A stretch of DNA of 64,000 nucleotides from JARRPM01 sp963765545. GTDB lineage: Bacteria > Pseudomonadota > Gammaproteobacteria > Pseudomonadales > Halieaceae. The notes beneath the pieces are model-generated. The model did not search any database. It was not told the DNA's origin and saw only the letters and a list, made by a program, of their open reading frames with translations. The stretch is taken from NCBI GenBank assembly GCA_963765545.1, contig CAVXWW010000008.1, positions 744,001 through 808,000 on the forward strand, written 5' to 3'. Shown piece by piece: positions 52,043-62,176 of the stretch. Each line of letters begins with the position of its first letter. Within the stretch, counting starts at the first letter, position 1. Position numbers and translations under genes: made by a program.

Positions 52043-54630
52043 TTGGGCCCGCCGAAGGTAGTGGCGAGCAGTTGCTGGGCATCCGTGCGGTGGTCGAAGT
52101 GCTTGTCGCTGATAAGGGTATTGAAGCTCAGCAGCAACTTGTCCAGTTCCTCGAGTAAGTCGTCCATGGCCGGACGCGTGTCGGAAGAGATTTCCAGCAA
52201 TTGCCTCAGTCTGACCAGCTTCAGCCGGGTGATCGCCTCGAGCAGGGCCCGTTCCTCTTCCTCCAGGGTACTCTTGCCCGGATTCACTCGCGGCAGTTCG
52301 CCCAGGTGCTGCTGCAGTCGCTCCAGTTGGAACAGCAGTGATCGCGGGTTGCGCGGGTCCAGCATGACCAACTCCAGGCCCAGCTCGATGCCGGCCCGCT
52401 GCCGGCCGCGCCGCCGGTAGGTGATGATGACATCCATGGTGGCCAGCAATGCCGTCAGCAGGGTTGATTTGTCGGCTTCCCCGGGTACTGGTGCGGTGAG
52501 TACCCTGAGTGTGGTGATGACCTGTTCGGCGCGCTCCACCCGCTTGCCCAGTTCCATAAAGCGCCAGCCCACGCTGCGCACCATGTTTTCCTGCATCAGG
52601 CCGGACAGTGCGACCAGTCCGGTTACCAGTGGGTCCAGTGCCGCCTCTGGCGCCGAATTGAGGCCCCCCGCCAGTGCGCTGTCCAGCCCGTCCAGTTCGT
52701 CATGCAGGTCGTTGATAACACGCAGTGTGTCGGTAGAGAGCAGTTCCTTTGATTCTTCGGCGCTGGCGAGCATGGAGTTGAGCGTGGACTTGATACTGCC
52801 CACTCGGTTGCCATCGCGGATGATCATCAACAGTTCCTGGTCGGGGTTGGCCAGCAGTGACTCCTGTGCCTCCACAAAGCCCGGCAGGGTGCCGGTAACG
52901 CGGGTCACGGCCTGCAGGAGTATCCGCTGTGCCTCCGGCGTGATGGGGTCCTCGCCATTGATCAGTACAAATACAGTGCGCAGCAGGCGCAATCCCGCCT
53001 CGGCCCGCTCCGCGTATCGGCCCATCCAGTACAGGTTTTCCACTACCCTGCTGGGCAGGCTCACCATGCCGGCGTCAGTGTTGGTGCCCAGTATGTCCGG
53101 CGTTGCCTCGCTCTGGACGAAACGCTCCGGCTCAGTGGCGGTAACCCAGGTATCCTTGCTGGGGCTGCCCGATTGCATGCTGATTACGCGGCCACCCGGG
53201 CTGTTGCCGATGCGGGTCAAACCGCCCGGCATCACCATGTAGGAGCTGTCTGTAGCCACCGAATAGGTGCGCAGTATGGCGGGCCGGGGTTCCAGGGCCC
53301 GGTCTACAAACGTCGGTATGTGGGCCTTTTCAAGGCGATCCTGACCGACAAACTGGTTGGGGTTGCGATGGATGGCAGCGAGTAACCCCGCCTGCTGTTC
53401 CGTATTCAGGTCACCGCCCCAGACACTGACCAGGCCACTGCCGCGATAGACCGGCTTGATGATCAATTGCTTGAGATTGGCTGTGACATATTGCAGATCT
53501 GCCGGATCCCCGCACCAGTAGGTTTTGACCGAAGACAGGCGCGGTTCACGGCCCAGCAGGCACTTGCTGATTTCGGGCAGGTACTTCAGTAGTACCGGGT
53601 TTTCCAACACACCGGACCCCAGCGGGTTCGCCACCGCGACCCGGCCACTGCGCACGACCTCGAGCAGGCCCGGCACCCCCATACGCGAGTCACTGCGCAA
53701 TTCCACCGGGTCGCAGTACTGGTCATCCACGCGGCGCAGCAGGACATCAACCCGGGTCAGGCCGTCCAGGGATTTCATCCACAGAAACCCGTTGCGCACC
53801 ACCAGGTCGCCGCTCTGTACCAGCGGCAGGCCCAGGTAGTTGGCCAGGTAGGCGTATTCAAAACGGGCCTCATCCTGTCCGCCATGGGTGAGGAGGGCAA
53901 TGCAGGGCATGTCGTCATTGGGGGTTAGCGAACTCAACTTCAGCCGCAGCCGCTGGTAGAAGCTGGCAATGCGATGGACGTGGCTCTCGCGGTAGATGCT
54001 GGGAAATACCCGCGACATCACCGTGCGGTTCTCCAGTACGTAGCCCGCGCCACTGGGGGCCTGCGTGCGGTCTGACAATACGCACATACTGCCGTCGTCG
54101 CAGCGCACCATGTCTGCGGCATGCAGTACCAGCTCATGCTCGCCCGGTAGTTGTATGCCCTGGCAGGACCGCAGGAACCCGCTGTGGGAAAACAGTGCCT
54201 CGGGGGGCAGTGCGCCATGCTTGAGCAGCGTGCGTGGACCGTAGAAGTCGCGCAGTATCAGGTTGAACAATTCCGCCCGTTCCAACAGGCCGGCCTCAAT
54301 CTGGGACCAGTCCTCGCTGCCGATAATATAGGGTGCCGCGTCGAGCTCCCAGGCACTGCCCGGGCTGCTTTCGCCGCCATACAGGTTGTAGGTGGCGCCC
54401 TCGTCGCGCAGAATTCGCTGAATTTTCTCCTCGCGCTGTTCCAGCACCTCGGGCCCCAGATCGCGAAAGCTGTTCAGCAGGTACTGCCACTGTGGCTTGA
54501 CGCTGCCGTCAGCCGCGTGGACGTCGTCCAGCAGCCCGGCGGGCACGCTGTACTCCAGCGGTTCTTCAGCGTCGTGCAGGGCCTGGGTCTGGCTCTGCAT
54601 CACGCCGGGCGATGGATTGAGATTTGACAA
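52039..54630 (-). CDS. Circularly permuted ATP-grasp fused to alpha-E domain
   Basis: This 863-residue protein has a type 2 circularly permuted ATP-grasp domain (about 60-530, with GVSYM-type AGYVLENRTVMSRV, YCDPVELR and GRVAVANPLGSG motifs) and a C-terminal alpha-E domain (about 535-860, starting LPSRVVENLYWMGRYAERAE). The separate genes 59129 and 58170 encode the same two domains as single proteins, so this looks like a fused paralogue pair. ATP-grasp enzymes of this type are predicted amide ligases. The product is unknown. It overlaps the next gene by 4 bases. Confidence 0.9.
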   Translation of the reverse strand: MSNLNPSPGVMQSQTQALHDAEEPLEYSVPAGLLDDVHAADGSVKPQWQYLLNSFRDLGPEVLEQREEKIQRILRDEGATYNLYGGESSPGSAWELDAAPYIIGSEDWSQIEAGLLERAELFNLILRDFYGPRTLLKHGALPPEALFSHSGFLRSCQGIQLPGEHELVLHAADMVRCDDGSMCVLSDRTQAPSGAGYVLENRTVMSRVFPSIYRESHVHRIASFYQRLRLKLSSLTPNDDMPCIALLTHGGQDEARFEYAYLANYLGLPLVQSGDLVVRNGFLWMKSLDGLTRVDVLLRRVDDQYCDPVELRSDSRMGVPGLLEVVRSGRVAVANPLGSGVLENPVLLKYLPEISKCLLGREPRLSSVKTYWCGDPADLQYVTANLKQLIIKPVYRGSGLVSVWGGDLNTEQQAGLLAAIHRNPNQFVGQDRLEKAHIPTFVDRALEPRPAILRTYSVATDSSYMVMPGGLTRIGNSPGGRVISMQSGSPSKDTWVTATEPERFVQSEATPDILGTNTDAGMVSLPSRVVENLYWMGRYAERAEAGLRLLRTVFVLINGEDPITPEAQRILLQAVTRVTGTLPGFVEAQESLLANPDQELLMIIRDGNRVGSIKSTLNSMLASAEESKELLSTDTLRVINDLHDELDGLDSALAGGLNSAPEAALDPLVTGLVALSGLMQENMVRSVGWRFMELGKRVERAEQVITTLRVLTAPVPGEADKSTLLTALLATMDVIITYRRRGRQRAGIELGLELVMLDPRNPRSLLFQLERLQQHLGELPRVNPGKSTLEEEERALLEAITRLKLVRLRQLLEISSDTRPAMDDLLEELDKLLLSFNTLISDKHFDHRTDAQQLLATTFGGPN

Positions 54631-54757
54631 ACGGTGTTCCTGCTGCGGTATTGGCGGCGGTGTGGACCGGGCGGCCCATCGCTTCTTATCCTGTGCCCCA
54701 TTATATACGCAATTCAGGGGCAGCTACTATCGTCCATCACACCTGCCTGTGCCGTGG

Positions 54758-57700
54758 CTAGAACCGCCGCGGGCTGCGCATATCCAGGATATAGGGATAC
54801 TCCCCGGGGGCTTCCTCGGGGGGCGGCTCCATGGGCCTGGGTATCTCCTGGCTGGGGAAGAACTCCCGCAGGGCGTTCACCTCAGGCTGGGGCATGAATG
54901 GCCCCTGGCTGTGACTGAGCGCGTCAAACCGGTTTATCCGGCGTGATTCCGCTTCCAGCGAGTTGACCGGGAAAGTTTCATAGCTGCGTCCGCCCGGGTG
55001 GGATACGTGGTAGCTACAGCCGCCGATAGAGCGGCCGTTCCAGGTGTCGATGAGGTCAAAGACCAGCGGCACGTGTACGCCTATCATCGGGTGCAGGGCG
55101 GAGGGCGGCGCCCATGCCCGGTAGCGCACCCCGCCCACGTATTCGCCGTGGTGGCCGGTGCTGCGCATGGGGACACGGCGGCCATTGCAGGACAGTACAT
55201 AGCGGCCCTCGGTCAGTCCCGAGGCCCGCAGTTGCAGGCGCTCCACCGAGGAGTCGACGTAGCGGGAGGTGCCGAAGCTGGTGGTTTCCTCGCCCAGCAC
55301 GTGCCAGGGCTCAACCGCCCAGCGCAGTTCGAGCTCGATGTCGCCCAGTTGTACCCGACCGTAATGGGGGAAGCGGAATTCCTCAAAGGCGGCCAGCCAA
55401 TCCAGCTCAAAACTGTAACCGTGGGATTGCAGGTCCTCAACCACATACTTCATGTCCTGCCAGATGTAATGCGGCAGCATGAAACGGTCGTGTAACTCGG
55501 TGCCCCAGCGGACCAGTGGCTTGTGATAGGGCGTTTTCCAGAATCGCGCTACCAGGCAGCGCAATAACAGGGCTTGCACCAGTGCCATGCGGCTGTGGGG
55601 TGGCATTTCAAAACCCCGGAACTCCAGTATGCCCAGGCGGCCTGTCGCGCTGTTGGGCGAATACAATTTGTCGATACAGAACTCGGCGCGGTGGGTATTG
55701 CCGGTGACATCGATCAGCAGGTTGCGCAGCAGCCGATCCACCAGCCAGGGTTGTGGTACCTCGCCGTCGGACATCTGGGAAAATGCCACCTCCAGCTCGT
55801 AAAGCATCTCGTCGCGACCTTCATCCACCCGCGGGGCCTGGCTGGTGGGGCCGATGAACATTCCCGAAAAGAGGTAGGACAGGCTGGGGTGGTGCTGCCA
55901 GTAGGTGATCAGGCTGCGCAGCAGGTCCGGCCGGCGCAGCAGCGGGCTGTCCGTCGGCGTGGCGCCGCCGAGGGTGATATGGTTGCCGCCGCCGGTCCCT
56001 GTGTGGCGTCCATCCAGCATAAACTTCTCAGTGGACAAGCGCGACTGGCGAGCCTCTTCATACAGTGCGGTAGTGGTCTCAACCAGCTCCGCCCAGTTAT
56101 TGGAGGGGTGAACGTTGACTTCAATCACGCCCGGATCCGGTGTGACCAGCAGCTTTTGCATGCGCGGGTCCCGGGGTGGCTCATAGCCTTCAATAATTAA
56201 TGGCGTTTTCAGTGAGCTGGCGGTCTGTTCTATGGCGGCTATCAGCTCGACGTAGTCTTCCAGGTATTCGATGGGCGGAAGGAACGCGTGCAGGCGGCCG
56301 TCCCTGACCTCCAGGCACAGCGCGGTGCGCACCACGGCCTCGTAGTCGTCGGGATCAGGCAGCGTGTCCTCGGGGACTTCGCCCTCATCGGAGAACTGCA
56401 TATCGGCCCTTTTGGTCAGCGCATCCCGGGGTTCAAAGGGGTCGCGATGGGGAGTGAGTAGATCGGCTTTTTTTGCGAGCTCGGGCAGGTCGTTGAGCGG
56501 CAGGCGCAGTCCCATGGGGGAGTCGCCGGGTATAAGGGTGATGCGTTCGCGCTTCATGGGCCAGAGGCTGCTGCGCCAGTTCTTGCCATCTTCGACTACC
56601 GGCCAGCCAGTGCTGCGACTCAGGGGGATGACGACGCCCGAGGGTACATTGATGCCCCGGTCAATCAGTTTGGCGAGGCGGCGACGATCCAGGCTGCCCT
56701 TGAGTTTCTGGGCCAGAATGTCGAGGTTCTTCGGCAGGTTCTGCTCCTGCATAAGGTAGTAGAGGCCGTCCTCGTAGGCCGGTTGGCAACACTTGCGCGG
56801 CAGCGACAGCAGGTCACAGAGCCGCTGGCCAAAGCGCTGGGCAGTGTTGACGTCGTGGCCATAGTCCTTGTCTATCCTGGCCAGCAGGGAGGCGTTCTTC
56901 CACAGGGGCTCCCCGTCCTTGCGCCAGAATACGCCCAGCGCCCAGCGCGGTACTTCCTCTCCCGGATACCACTTGCCCTGCCCATAGTGCAGCAGGCCAT
57001 GGGGTGCGAAGCGATCCCGCAGACGCAACAACAGCGATTTGGCCAGGCTGAGCTTGTCGTCTCCCAGCGCGTCGGTGTTCCACTGGCTGGACTCCATGTC
57101 GTCAATCGACACGAAGGTGGGCTCGCCGCCCATGGTGAGGCGAACGTCATTTTGCTCGAACTCACGATCGACGGCTTTGCCCAGTGCGAGTATGTGTTGC
57201 CACTGTTCCTCGCTATAGGGCTTGGTGACCCTCGGATCCTCCAGCACACGCTCTACCGTATTGCTGAAATCAAATTCCACCTCACATTCGTCGGTTGCGC
57301 CGACAATCGGTGCGGCTGAGACCGGGTTGGGTGTGCAGGCCAGGGGTATGTGGCCCTCGCTGGCAAACAGGCCGGAGGTAGGGTCCAGGCCTACCCAGCC
57401 CGCGCCAGGCAGGTAGACTTCACACCAGGCGTGCAGGTCGGTGAAATCCTCGGCGGCCCCGGAGGGCCCATCCAGTGATTTTTCATCCGGTTTGAGTTGT
57501 ACCAGGTAGCCCGAGGCGAAGCGGGCAGCCAGGCCTAGATGGCGCAGCACCTGTGCCAGCAGCCAGGCGGAATCCCGGCATGAGCCCCGGGCTTTTGCCA
57601 GTGTTTCTTCCGGGGTCTGGATGCCGGGTTCCAGTCGCACCAGGTATTCAACCGCCTGTTGTGCCTGCTGGTTTATGGCGACCAGGAAATCGTTGATGGT

Positions 57701-58117
57701 CTGTTCTTCAGTGTTTACCGCTGCCAGGAATTTTTTGAACTCGGGGCCGCCCTCCAGTGTTTCCAGGTACGGCAGCAGTTCACCCTTGAGTTGAGGGGGA
57801 TATTCGAAGGGGTATTGTTCGGCGTAATCCTCCACGAAAAAGTCAAAGGGGTTGATTGTTGTCATGTCGGCGATGACTTCTACATCCACTTCGAATTCGG
57901 TGCATTTCTCAGGAAATACCAGCCGCGCCAGGTAGTTGCCGAAGGCGTCCTGTTGCCAGTTGATAAAGTGCTTCTGCGGCTTGATATTCAGGCTGTAGGC
58001 GTGGATGGGGGTGCGCGAATGTGGTGCGGGGCGCAGGCGAACCGTGTGCGGCGACAGGTTTACCGGCCGATCAAATTTGTAGGAGGTGCGATGGTTTATC
58101 GCCACACGTATGGTCAT
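54758..58117 (-). CDS. DUF2126 protein with N-terminal transglutaminase domain
   Basis: This 1119-residue protein has an N-terminal transglutaminase-like domain with Cys180 (GSCRDSAW), His229 (LHAWCEV) and Asp245 (LDPTSG), then a long DUF2126 region that contains conserved MGGEPTFVS, GGGNHITLGG and HIC-like segments. This family is known from clusters with ATP-grasp and alpha-E proteins. The DUF2126 part could bind peptide or ATP, but its role is unknown. It lies 53 bases after the alpha-E gene and 126 bases before the fused gene, on the same strand. Confidence 0.9.
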   Translation of the reverse strand: MTIRVAINHRTSYKFDRPVNLSPHTVRLRPAPHSRTPIHAYSLNIKPQKHFINWQQDAFGNYLARLVFPEKCTEFEVDVEVIADMTTINPFDFFVEDYAEQYPFEYPPQLKGELLPYLETLEGGPEFKKFLAAVNTEEQTINDFLVAINQQAQQAVEYLVRLEPGIQTPEETLAKARGSCRDSAWLLAQVLRHLGLAARFASGYLVQLKPDEKSLDGPSGAAEDFTDLHAWCEVYLPGAGWVGLDPTSGLFASEGHIPLACTPNPVSAAPIVGATDECEVEFDFSNTVERVLEDPRVTKPYSEEQWQHILALGKAVDREFEQNDVRLTMGGEPTFVSIDDMESSQWNTDALGDDKLSLAKSLLLRLRDRFAPHGLLHYGQGKWYPGEEVPRWALGVFWRKDGEPLWKNASLLARIDKDYGHDVNTAQRFGQRLCDLLSLPRKCCQPAYEDGLYYLMQEQNLPKNLDILAQKLKGSLDRRRLAKLIDRGINVPSGVVIPLSRSTGWPVVEDGKNWRSSLWPMKRERITLIPGDSPMGLRLPLNDLPELAKKADLLTPHRDPFEPRDALTKRADMQFSDEGEVPEDTLPDPDDYEAVVRTALCLEVRDGRLHAFLPPIEYLEDYVELIAAIEQTASSLKTPLIIEGYEPPRDPRMQKLLVTPDPGVIEVNVHPSNNWAELVETTTALYEEARQSRLSTEKFMLDGRHTGTGGGNHITLGGATPTDSPLLRRPDLLRSLITYWQHHPSLSYLFSGMFIGPTSQAPRVDEGRDEMLYELEVAFSQMSDGEVPQPWLVDRLLRNLLIDVTGNTHRAEFCIDKLYSPNSATGRLGILEFRGFEMPPHSRMALVQALLLRCLVARFWKTPYHKPLVRWGTELHDRFMLPHYIWQDMKYVVEDLQSHGYSFELDWLAAFEEFRFPHYGRVQLGDIELELRWAVEPWHVLGEETTSFGTSRYVDSSVERLQLRASGLTEGRYVLSCNGRRVPMRSTGHHGEYVGGVRYRAWAPPSALHPMIGVHVPLVFDLIDTWNGRSIGGCSYHVSHPGGRSYETFPVNSLEAESRRINRFDALSHSQGPFMPQPEVNALREFFPSQEIPRPMEPPPEEAPGEYPYILDMRSPRRF

Positions 58118-58169
58118 TTTTGCTTACCGCCCTTGGGCTGAGTGGCTATGGGTCGTTTTGGTTTTCGGT

Positions 58170-59132
58170 TCAGGTTTGAGTTTCGGACTCAGGTTCCGGT
58201 TCCGGGGGCAGGAACCAGGTTGTGCTGATTACACCGCCCAGCGTGTTCAATTCCAGTTGGAAGCGGTCGATAAACTTGTGCAGGTCCTCCCGTTCAGCCT
58301 TGGCGACGTGGAACCGTGACAATCTGCGGCGGGCACGCTCGAGTATCTTCAGCGCATCCTGGTGGTTTTTCAAAGGCACCAGTTGCTGCCTAATACCGTC
58401 CAGGCAGTACCTGACCGAGCGGGGCAGGGTCGGTTCCCGGAAAACAAACTCAACCACGTCATTGGCCTCAACCATGGGTCCGATCGTTCGTCGATAGGTT
58501 CCCATCGCTGACAGGGATTGCAGCAGGCAGGCCCAGATCAGCGGATCAACTGCCTTGTTCAGGCGTTCGTCGCCCAGCAGTGCCCCGGCCCCGACATCAA
58601 TCACCCGCGTGGTCATGTCGGCCCGTTCCAGCAGATGGCCGAGCTTGATAAAACGGTAGGCGTGATCGCGGCACAGTGTGGTCATGAGCAGTCCGTTGAT
58701 CATCTGGCAGCGGGTCACGACCTGCTCCAGAAAGGCGTGGCGGTTGCGCCGCCCCACCGATTTGGCCGCGTGTTCCTGGGAAAAGAGGTACAGCTCGTTG
58801 ACATGCTCCCAGACTTCCTCTGGCAAGACGTCGCGGGTGGTGCGCACGTTTTCCCGGGCCGCCCTGATGCAAAAATGAATACTGCCGGCATTTTCGTCAT
58901 CCGCTATCAGGAATTTGAGCACATTCTGCTCGCTGTACGCCCGGCGGTGTTCGCTGAAAACAGGGTCCGCATCCAGGATGTGCACCAGGATGTCCCAACC
59001 CGGTTCTGATCCCGCCGGGATGTCCATGGTCAGATGGCTGAAGGCCTGGGTAAGGCGTGCTGTGTCTTCTGCTCGCTCCAGGTAGCGGGCCATCCAGTAC
59101 AACCGTTCGGCGACCCTCGAGAGCATGATCAT
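58170..59132 (-). CDS. Alpha-E domain protein
   Basis: This 320-residue all-helical protein is of the alpha-E family (PF04168), recognised by the start MIMLSRVAERLYWMARYLERAED and the central RENVRTTRDVLPEEVWEHVNELY region. Its function is not known. It follows the ATP-grasp gene with a 4-base overlap (ATGA), indicating a translationally coupled operon, and is probably its partner. Confidence 0.92.
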   Translation of the reverse strand: MIMLSRVAERLYWMARYLERAEDTARLTQAFSHLTMDIPAGSEPGWDILVHILDADPVFSEHRRAYSEQNVLKFLIADDENAGSIHFCIRAARENVRTTRDVLPEEVWEHVNELYLFSQEHAAKSVGRRNRHAFLEQVVTRCQMINGLLMTTLCRDHAYRFIKLGHLLERADMTTRVIDVGAGALLGDERLNKAVDPLIWACLLQSLSAMGTYRRTIGPMVEANDVVEFVFREPTLPRSVRYCLDGIRQQLVPLKNHQDALKILERARRRLSRFHVAKAEREDLHKFIDRFQLELNTLGGVISTTWFLPPEPEPESETQT

Positions 59133-60625
59133 TGGCCCTTGCCCTTTTTCTGGTCCTTTTTGCTTGCTGGCGCGCTGCTTTCCACGATCCAGGTGTCCTT
59201 GCTGCCGCCGCCCTGGGACGAATTCACCACAAGCGAGCCTTTCACCAACGCCACCCGTGTCAGGCCGCCGGGGGTCACCCAGGTGTCCTTGCCCTGCAGA
59301 ATGAAAGGGCGCAGATCCAGGTGGCGGGGCTCGACAGTGTCATCAATATAGGTGGGTGCGGTAGATAGCGACAGGGTCGGTTGGGCGATGTAGTTGCGCG
59401 GCTTGGCCTCGATCAATTTGGCAAACTCAGCGCGTTTGGCCTTGGTGGCATGGGGACCTACCATCAGGCCGTAGCCCCCGGACTCATTGGCGGGCTTAAC
59501 CACCAGTTTGTCCAGGTTGGCCAGTACATATTCGCGGTCCGGCTCATTCATGCATAAATAGGTTTTTACAGAGGCCAGGCTTGGCTCTTCGCCCAGGTAG
59601 TAGCGAATCATCTGCGGCACAAAGGCATAGACCACCTTGTCATCAGCCACGCCACTCCCCGGTGCGTTGGCGATGGCAACGTTGCCCTTTCTCCAGGCAC
59701 GCATGATGCCGGGCACTCCCAGGGCGGAATCCTCCAGGAATACTTCGGGGTCCAGAAATTCATCATCGATACGGCGATAGACTACGTCGACGCGTTCCGG
59801 TCCGTCGACCGTGCGCATGTAAAGACAGTCGTCCTCGTCTACAAAGAGGTCTGAGCCCTCTACCAGCTCCGCGCCCATGCCCTGGGCGAGATAGGCGTGC
59901 TCAAAGTAGGCTGAATTGAATATTCCGGGGGTTAAAACCACTATGCAGGGCCGGCGCTGCTCCCGCGCGGATAGCGATGCCAGGGTGGCGTAGAGGCGGG
60001 ACGCGTAGTCGTCGACAGGCAGAATGCTGTTGTTTTCAAAAAGCTCCGGCAGAACCCGCTTGGTGATCTCCCGATTCTCCAACATGTATGACACGCCTGA
60101 GGGGACCCGCAGATTGTCTTCAAGGACGTAAAATTTGCCGTCCCTGTCGCGCACCAAATCGGTGCCGCAAACATGGGCCCACGCGCCATAACGGGGCGAT
60201 ACGTTCGCGCACTGGGGCTTGTAATTGCCCGAGTCCAGGACAATATCCGCCGGCACAATGCCGTCCGCCAGTATCTTCTGCTTGTTGTAGATATCGTCGA
60301 TGAAACAGTTCAGCGCCCGGCTGCGTTGGGCGAGGCCCCGACTGACTTTTTGCCATTCCTTGTCTGCAATAATGCGAGGAATGATATCGAAGGGCCATGC
60401 CCGGTCGATATTTTTGCCCTCACTGTAAATAGTGAAGGAGATGCCCATCTCCCGGATGGCCAGTTCAGCGGCGCCCCGGCGGGCATCCATTTCTTCGCTG
60501 GACAGGCTTTGCAGCATTTTGACAGCGTTTCTGGACACCAGCCTTGAGCGGCCGGTGTCGGTGATCAGCTCATCGAAGAAGTCGCCGGCCTTGCCGCTGT
60601 TGTAGATCTTCCAGCTGTTATTCAT
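59129..60625 (-). CDS. Circularly permuted type 2 ATP-grasp protein
   Basis: This 498-residue protein matches the circularly permuted ATP-grasp type 2 family (PF14403): a start with MLQSLSSEEMDARR, RVPSGVSYMLENRE, and VDVVYRRIDDEFLDPEVF with the ATP/metal ligands, then KPANESGGYGLMVGP. It should make an ATP-dependent amide or peptide bond. It is the first gene of the 51.1-60.6 kb operon, overlapping alpha-E by 4 bases. Substrate unknown. Confidence 0.92.
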   Translation of the reverse strand: MNNSWKIYNSGKAGDFFDELITDTGRSRLVSRNAVKMLQSLSSEEMDARRGAAELAIREMGISFTIYSEGKNIDRAWPFDIIPRIIADKEWQKVSRGLAQRSRALNCFIDDIYNKQKILADGIVPADIVLDSGNYKPQCANVSPRYGAWAHVCGTDLVRDRDGKFYVLEDNLRVPSGVSYMLENREITKRVLPELFENNSILPVDDYASRLYATLASLSAREQRRPCIVVLTPGIFNSAYFEHAYLAQGMGAELVEGSDLFVDEDDCLYMRTVDGPERVDVVYRRIDDEFLDPEVFLEDSALGVPGIMRAWRKGNVAIANAPGSGVADDKVVYAFVPQMIRYYLGEEPSLASVKTYLCMNEPDREYVLANLDKLVVKPANESGGYGLMVGPHATKAKRAEFAKLIEAKPRNYIAQPTLSLSTAPTYIDDTVEPRHLDLRPFILQGKDTWVTPGGLTRVALVKGSLVVNSSQGGGSKDTWIVESSAPASKKDQKKGKGQ

Positions 60626-60813
60626 ATGCCCCGCTGTCTGCTTTAATAATCGTTAGTGTCATGCAATCACCGGGCCAATGTGTTTTTCAGGGAAGAAGAG
60701 TGCCACGGGTCCAATGTGCCTGCAATGCGTGATTTTCTGAATTGTTGCAGCCTGAGCGGGGGAAGGGGGTGCAGTGAACTCTGAAACGGGCTGGAATATC
60801 GACTTTAGTGTGG

Positions 60814-60836
60814 GCAGCTCCCCTTATCTGAGCTGC
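60814..60836. promoter_or_regulatory. Inverted repeat upstream of glyA promoter
   Basis: A perfect seven-base inverted repeat GCAGCTC/GAGCTGC with a nine-base loop lies just upstream of a -10-like TAGAAT at 60849-60854. It could be an operator or a hairpin. No named regulator fits by eye. Confidence 0.4.
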
Positions 60837-60871
60837 TGGTTTGGGTTAGAATGCGCCGCTTTCGAATCGGG

Positions 60872-60892
60872 GCGGGCCCAGCCGGCCCGCCA
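60872..60892 (+). promoter_or_regulatory. GC hairpin in the glyA leader
   Basis: The perfect eight-base stem GGCGGGCC/GGCCCGCC with a five-base loop ends 7 bases before the CAGGGGA ribosome-binding site of glyA. It would be in the 5' UTR and could affect translation. No T-run follows, so it is not a terminator. Confidence 0.5.
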
Positions 60893-60910
60893 ATCAGGCA
60901 GGGGAAAACC

Positions 60911-62176
60911 ATGTTCGACAAAAACATGAGCATCGAGGGGTTCGATGACGAGATATTCTCGTCTATCCAGGAAGAAGAGCGCCGCCAGGAAGAACACATC
61001 GAGCTGATAGCCTCGGAAAACTATGCCAGCCCCCGCGTGCTGGAGGCACAGGGTAGTGTGTTGACCAACAAGTATGCGGAAGGCTATCCCGGCAAGCGCT
61101 ACTACGGCGGCTGTGAATACGTGGACAAAGCCGAGACGCTGGCGATAGAGCGGGCCAAGGCCCTGTTCGGTGCCGATTATGCCAATGTCCAGCCCCACTC
61201 CGGCTCCCAGGCCAACTCGGCGGTCTACCAGGCGCTGTGTGTCCCCGGCGACACGGTATTGGGAATGAGCCTGGCGGATGGCGGTCACCTCACCCACGGT
61301 GCCAGCGTGAATTTCTCCGGCAAGACCTACCACGCTGTCCAGTACGGGCTCGACAACGCCACGGGTGAGGTGGATTACGAGCAGGTTGAGGCCCTGGCGC
61401 TGGAGCATAAGCCCAGGATGATTATCGCCGGGTTCTCGGCGTATTCCAGGGTGATGGACTGGGCCCGTTTTCGCGAGATTGCCGACAAAGTGGACGCATA
61501 CCTGTTGGTTGATATGGCTCACGTGGCAGGCCTTGTGGCTGCCGGTGTCTATCCCAACCCGGTGCCCCATGCCGACGTGGTGACCTCTACAACACACAAG
61601 ACCCTGCGTGGCCCCCGGGGCGGAATTATCCTGGCCCGTGCCAACGAGGTGCTGGAGAAAAAGTTCAATTCAGCCGTGTTCCCTGGCGGCCAGGGCGGTC
61701 CCCTGATGCATGCGATCGCTGCCAAGGCGGTGAGTTTCAAGGAGGCTGCCAGCCCGGATTTCGTGACCTACCAGAAGCAGGTGGTCGCCAATGCCAGGGC
61801 GATGGCGGCAACCTTTATCGACCGGGGTATCAATATTGTCTCCGGCGGCACCGACAATCACCTGATGCTGGTGGACCTGATAGGTAAGCCGTACACCGGT
61901 AAGGACGCGGACGCCGCCCTGGGTAATGCCAATATTACAGTGAACAAGAATGCGGTCCCCAATGACCCGCGCTCCCCGTTTATTACCTCCGGCCTGAGAG
62001 TCGGTACCCCTGCGATCACGACCCGCGGTTTCGGTGAGGCCGAAACTGTGGCGCTGACGGGCTGGATGTGTGATGTACTGGAATCCCTGGAAAGCGGTGA
62101 CTCAGAGCAGGTGATCGCAGCGGTCAAAGCAAAAGTGCTCGAAATCTGTGGTCGTTTCCCGGTTTACCGCGACTAG
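60911..62176 (+). CDS. glyA: Serine hydroxymethyltransferase
   Basis: GlyA is a PLP enzyme that converts serine and tetrahydrofolate to glycine and 5,10-methylene-THF. The PLP Lys is in TTHKTLRGPRGG. The N-terminus with QEEHIELIASENYASP is diagnostic. The start at 60911 (MFDKNMSIEGFDDE) has an AGGGG site; the frame upstream to 60851 is not homologous. At 421 residues it is full length. Confidence 0.96.
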   Translation: MFDKNMSIEGFDDEIFSSIQEEERRQEEHIELIASENYASPRVLEAQGSVLTNKYAEGYPGKRYYGGCEYVDKAETLAIERAKALFGADYANVQPHSGSQANSAVYQALCVPGDTVLGMSLADGGHLTHGASVNFSGKTYHAVQYGLDNATGEVDYEQVEALALEHKPRMIIAGFSAYSRVMDWARFREIADKVDAYLLVDMAHVAGLVAAGVYPNPVPHADVVTSTTHKTLRGPRGGIILARANEVLEKKFNSAVFPGGQGGPLMHAIAAKAVSFKEAASPDFVTYQKQVVANARAMAATFIDRGINIVSGGTDNHLMLVDLIGKPYTGKDADAALGNANITVNKNAVPNDPRSPFITSGLRVGTPAITTRGFGEAETVALTGWMCDVLESLESGDSEQVIAAVKAKVLEICGRFPVYRD

